Below are positions 59,451-64,000 of a stretch of 64,000 nt of DNA, in pieces. Source of the DNA: Phoenix dactylifera (Eukaryota > Streptophyta > Magnoliopsida > Arecales > Arecaceae); NCBI RefSeq assembly GCF_009389715.1, contig NC_052400.1:22041674-22105673 (forward strand). The letters run 5' to 3'. Under the pieces are notes generated by a model. That model was not told the DNA's origin, searched no databases, and saw only the letters and a list, made by a program, of their open reading frames with translations. Position 1 is the first letter of the stretch, and the number at the start of each line of letters is the position of its first letter. Made by a program: the position numbers and the translations under genes.

Positions 59451-60722
59451 GATCCATTGCAAACCGCTAAGCACGGGAAGTCTACTACATGCCACCAAGC
59501 ACATGAGGTGGATGAACTAGTCAGGATTGGAATTCTTCCATCTTATCTATCTATTCTTTCCTCTTTAGCTACCGATCCTCTTTATGAGACAACTTCTCCC
59601 TTGCACTTCAACGAAACCTTTCTTTCTCCCAACTGACGGATGAGTGAGAGGCCTGGCATCATTTCCTCATTTGGCATCATAAGCATAGAACACAAACCTA
59701 ATCTAGGTAGAAGGCTGCTTGATTTTACCTTAATACACTACCCTCATTTTTCAGCAAGAGGTTTACTCTTTGCTTGTCTCACAACAAAGTCCGATTCCTA
59801 CTACTGCTTCTAAAAGTTAGCAAGTATTAAAGGAAAGGTTTGAATCTCATTTAAAGATCTTGTAAAGGAGAAAAGAAATCACTTCTTGGACTACCAAGAA
59901 GAGTGAAACATTAGGAATGGCAATGGCTCGAGCATGAGTTAGATGGATCATTATTCATGTCGGTCCCATACTTGCCTCGAAGCAGGGCGGATAAAGTTAG
60001 GGAGGTTTTCTTCTTGAAAAGGGACCAAATATATCAACATAGAAGTACTTAAGCAAGAAAAGCATAATAACAATGGGAAACGAGTTAGTGGGTGCAGGGG
60101 AGTCAAAACTCAAGCTATTCTCCCTCCCTGATCTCTCTCCTACGATATACAATATTAGGCTACAGAACAATGTTATAGGGCTCCCATAATATGCATATGA
60201 ACATTCTTCTAGCTATACACGAGTGAGTTGATTATAAAATTAGTAAATCAAGAGTTGCGGGCCCAAGGAAATTCAGTGTATATACAAAGAGCACCCCCGA
60301 AGCATTTGAAGCAATGTCAACAACTGAATCGCCGACATTGATTCGTGGGCTCCGGTACATCCACGGGTGAACAATTTCGCATACGAACGGCTCAATCAAG
60401 ACCCAACGATAACAGTAGAAGGAAACTTACATATACGTTCCTTTTATTTAGCGAGGAAAGATAATCAGATCGTGTCGCACCGTTCGATCGTATCCCACTG
60501 CCTCTTCTACTCACGGACCTCCTCTTGCACCCCCTTTCTCCCAGAAACCCTAACCTCTTCCTTCCAATTCGATCGATCGAAACCCCCCGATCCTTTTACC
60601 ATTTCTTTTCTCTTTAATTATCCTCCTTTTTGATCGAGACCCGGTCCCAGCCTGGAGAAATTTCTTTGATTGCAATTCTTTTCTTTAAATTTAAACAAAA
60701 GGAAGGAACGGATTGGTGGGCG
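59451..60722. other. upstream region of the V-ATPase c'' gene
   Basis: AT-rich up to about 60450, then a CT-rich stretch with GAAACCCTAACCTC near 60540, typical of a plant leader. The probable transcription start lies between 60450 and 60560; no firm TATA box. Confidence 0.4.
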
Positions 60723-61028
60723 ATGGCGGGGTCGAGCTCATGGTCGCGGGCTTTGATGCTGATTTCGCCCTATACGTTCGCTTCCATCGGGATCGCGATC
60801 TCCATCGGCGTTTCCGTCCTCGGGGCAGCTTGGTGATCATCCGATCGAGTTCTTTCCCTCTTTCTTCTTGCTTCCTTTTTCCGCTTCTTTTTATCTTTCT
60901 TTTATAATTATTGTCTTCTTATCAATTTCTATGCTTTTTAATTCATTCAGGGGAATTTATATAACGGGGAGCAGCTTAATTGGTGCGGCGATCAAAGCTC
61001 CAAGAATCACCTCAAAGAATCTCATTAG
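60723..61028 (+). CDS. VHA-c'': V-ATPase proteolipid subunit c'' (5' part)
   Basis: First two coding exons of the 21 kDa proteolipid of the vacuolar H+-ATPase Vo ring, which moves protons into vacuole and endomembrane lumens. Exon 1, 60723-60832, encodes MAGSSSWSRALMLISPYTFA to LGAAW with the first membrane helix. Exon 2, 60951-61028, encodes GIYITGSSLIGAAIKAPRIT-SKNLI. The splice TG|G restores W. Donors are GTGATC and GTATGT. The family is about 175-180 aa, so about two thirds, including VIFCEAVAIYGV with the proton-carrying glutamate, must be downstream. I did not find it before 64000, so the next intron is at least 2.97 kb and the gene leaves the window. The start at 60723 fits the short family N-terminus better than the in-frame ATG at 60630. 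Confidence 0.94.
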
Positions 61029-64000
61029 GTATGTTGTTCCCCTTCAATAACCTAGAAATTTTCTTACATAGGATAAATAATAATCGGTTGCAATGTTCTT
61101 GTGGAATCTGTTGTGCTTGCCGTTCGTGCAAAATTACATTCATCTGGCTACTGGTTCTCTAAAAACTTTTTGTAAATAAAAATAGAAATATTTCTTGTTA
61201 GATATCTATCCAGTTGAATTTGATTCTTGGTATAAGTTGTGGACAGGAAAGAGTTTGTTCGAAACTAACTTGGAACATAGATTACCTTCAAGCCACTATT
61301 GTCAGGGAGCTTGTTTAGGGTGTGAAAGCATTTTATTGTGACATAATGAAGTCCCCTTCTCTTAGGCCTGCTATGTTATTTATGTTTTGTTGAAAATCAA
61401 TTCGGAAGATGGAATCAGTTTTACTATTTGTAGCTATTCCTGTTTATGGAGTACATTATTTGAAGATATAAGTTCTCAGAACATCCTAATCTTGTAGATG
61501 AGTTCATCTGATAGTGTTTTCCCAGCAACTGGAAAATGCCTATTAAGATAGCATGCAGCAAAACAATCAGCATAGATGGACCAAAAAGTTCGGTTGAAGT
61601 AGTAACTCGTCTCTTATTCACTCATTAGACATGTACAAGATATCTCTCAAGAAGAGTTATATTCAAAAGCATTAACTTTCCAGAACCATTGCTATTTTTA
61701 TGTGGTTTTACACAGGCTTAGGCATGCAGCTTTTGACTTCCAGTGTCTGATTCGCTTGTCAGAATATTTGGCATTTATATTTGAAATTCTTTTTACCAAC
61801 TTAAATAATAATATGTAATTAGAAATCATTTGGATTCTTTTGCTGGAAAGGCAAAGAAAATATTTCCCATTTCTATTTTTTAAATGTAAGCAGCCTGAAC
61901 GGGGGACAAAGTGATGGGTAATGATGTACATAGTTTTGTCATGCGCAAGAAACAATAGTGCAAACTTGCATACTAGTGACATCCTTCACTCACTCCTGGT
62001 TGTGAAGGGTTTGAAGATTTGCATAGGCAAAAAAATAAAGGATAGGGATAGTTTTAGAAATCAAAGAAGGTTAAAATTAAAGTTCACTGCACTAGGATTT
62101 GTGAGGTAGTAGCCCATGCATGTGGGTCTTAACATGCAACCCAGAATAAAATCCTTAATGAATCAGTGAAAAAATGGCGAGGGTGAGAGCATTCAAGGTC
62201 ATGTTAGAGATGGGATATCTGGGTCCAAGTGTGGGCTATGGTTTGCATGGTAAACCTTGCAAATGGATCCTGGACAACAAAAATGGTAAAACGTTGCCCA
62301 AAATCCATAGGAAGAAGACCAAATATACCAAATAAAGGAAAATATGTCAAATAAGGGAACTCACTAGCTATTGGTGTCGGTTCTTCTTAGCTGTCAGATG
62401 ATCTGTGTCAATGTATATGGTATGTAAAGAAATGCTTATAACTAATCTTTTTCTGCATTGATTGTGTTATTAGGAATAAATGGTTAGGAAGCCTTTATTT
62501 TAAGTTGATCATGGCAAAGACTGATTGTTATAACAATAAGTGCCAAAACTAGGCCACTAGACTTTGAATATGAGTATTTGGTAGGAGGCAATGGAATAAC
62601 CCTAATTAGGAGCTAGGCCATGAACAAGCAATAGAGACAATCTGTTCATATGCATATAATTGTCCTTTGGTAATCAGGTAACTTCCAAGGTGCAAGAAAA
62701 TAAATGGGTAGGCCCTTAGGCTTGGAGCTGAGGATGACAGATTTGTGTCGATGAGATGAACTTAACAAAACTAGATGAAACTATAAAGAAGAACTCCAAG
62801 ATGCTTTGTGATACCAGGCATACTCTTTAGTTATGATAAAGGGAAGCTTGTTGTTGAATAATTTACTGCATAGAGAGGACTAACTGGGGGCCAGACACCT
62901 CATCATTTCTTTAGTCGAGGCAAGATTTCCTTTTTATGATAAAAATACATTAACATAGTTCATGACTGTCATTACTGAAATCATAGTCTCCCAGGTAGGT
63001 GATTTTAATTATAAACATGGTTCGTTTTGTGCTCAAACTGGATCTTGAATTACAGATAGAATTAAGTGGCTCTCTAATACTAAATCTATGGGATTAGATC
63101 AGTAGCTTGATAACTAAAAGGTTAATGTAGCAAGGAGTACCCTTCTATGTCTAGGGTATAACATTGACTTCAGTTGGAACTTCGGTCTGTAGGCCTGTGG
63201 TACACCACTTTGTAGCTGTAAAGTATTGATGAGTCAAGTAACATGCTAAGACTACTCAGTTACAATCTCCAACTTGTAGACTACTATTAAGCTTTAGTAG
63301 TTATATATTACATAAACATTTCTTTAAGGATTTAATATATAATTGACGGGCTCGAAAATTCTAGTTGATGACCTGTAGACAAGAAATCATCACCAAACTA
63401 GGACATTCTGATATTCTTCTTTAAATTAGACAATGCATCATTACAAAGGCACTGCTAAATAGATTACATGCTTGGGTTATGTAAACCATATGAGAAGTGA
63501 AGATGGCCAACAATTATTTAGGAACCATTTATTTATTTAAAAATTTTACCACGGCAGTTTATTTTATATCGTTATACATCATCAACTTAAGCGGCCATTG
63601 CTTGGTGCAATGGTAAAGGCTTGGGCTGACAAGTGCAATAGTGCAGATTCAAGTCCTAGGGCAATCACTTTGCACCAAAAAATGACAAAGGTTAGACCTA
63701 TCCCCGGTCCGCCCCTCCCAAGACCCTAGACTGCCAGGACAAGGGAAAATACATCATTGACTTACCTCAACGAGGAAATTTTCTTGTGAATTTGATGCAT
63801 GTTTATATTCCTGGAAAGGTGCCTATTTTTATCATGCAAGTGAATGTTTGAATTAAGTGTTGACTGTATGTTACTTATTTCACTAAATTATCCTATTTTG
63901 AAGAAGAGAACTAATTGAATATAAAACCGTTCAGTACTAAACAATGCCAATACTGAATTCAGTGCCCTATATAAAATCTGCACCTTCGTCATGATGGGTA
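61029..64000 (+). other. intron 2 of the V-ATPase c'' gene (runs off the window)
   Basis: AT-rich DNA without recognisable coding exons. It contains a SINE-like copy near 63590. Short frames at 61424-62109 have no family match. Confidence 0.65.
63589..63742 (+). mobile_element. tRNA-derived SINE (Au-SINE-like)
   Basis: GGCCATTGCTTGGTGCAATG holds an A-box-like TGGTGCAATGG, and AGATTCAAGTCCT about 45 bases on is a B box (GATTCAAGTCC). The downstream body TCCCCGGTCCGCCCCTCCCA, then AGACCCTAGACTGCCAGGA, matches the 'CCTCCCCAGACCCCGCAGTGGCGGGA' wording I recall for Au SINEs. The tRNA-like part cannot fold as a full tRNA, so it is not a tRNA gene. Confidence 0.65.

Noticed and set aside
63589-63670. 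tRNA gene
   Set aside because: Has A- and B-box-like sequences but no foldable acceptor and anticodon stems; better explained as a SINE head.

Overview
This is a plant nuclear window. The introns are GT-AG spliced, the intergenic DNA is AT-rich, LINE, CACTA, MITE and SINE copies are abundant, and the proteins include plant-only families (DYW-type PPR, NPH3, plastid ATP/ADP carrier, RABA). Codon use and transposon types point to a monocot. A palm (Arecaceae, date or oil palm type) is my best inference from protein recall; no search was run.

Layout. 1-4.7 kb: no recognised gene; a ~310 bp sequence occurs twice as direct repeats. 4.7-11.7 kb, minus: a RABA5-type Rab GTPase with two coding exons and a probable distant leader exon behind a TATA box. 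12.2-12.9 kb: a MITE-like element. 13.8-17.3 kb, minus: a 5'-truncated LINE with a clean 12 bp target duplication. 18.5-27.1 kb, minus: a nine-exon gene for an RRM / RD-repeat / coiled-coil protein (339 aa). Its last intron holds an older LINE that was itself hit by a small DNA transposon. 27.6-29.8 kb: MITEs, one Tourist-like with TTA duplications. 30.1-33.9 kb, plus: a seven-exon gene for a 903 aa protein with an HNH-type motif and a fresh 47-residue internal duplication. 34.6-38.75 kb, minus: an NPH3-family gene with no visible BTB exon. 39.76-41.2 kb: a complete-looking non-autonomous CACTA element carrying the first exon of a NADPH-cytochrome P450 reductase gene. 43.4-43.9 kb: a degenerate minisatellite. 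47.2-52.84 kb, minus: a five-exon plastid ATP/ADP translocase gene (670 aa). 54.6 kb: a LINE 3' scrap. 55.96-58.25 kb, plus: an intronless DYW-type PPR gene. About 59-59.45 kb: a possible old LTR scrap. 60.7 kb to the window end, plus: the first two coding exons of the V-ATPase c'' proteolipid gene, with a SINE in the following intron.

The genes are unrelated single-copy housekeeping or regulatory genes (vesicle traffic, RNA processing, plastid energy import, organelle RNA editing, proton pumping) and are not a cluster or pathway. The most unusual parts are the gene-capturing CACTA element with a 13 bp direct repeat at the capture borders, the HNH-motif protein with its in-frame duplication, the NPH3 gene apparently without its BTB part, and the duplicated leader region of the Rab gene.
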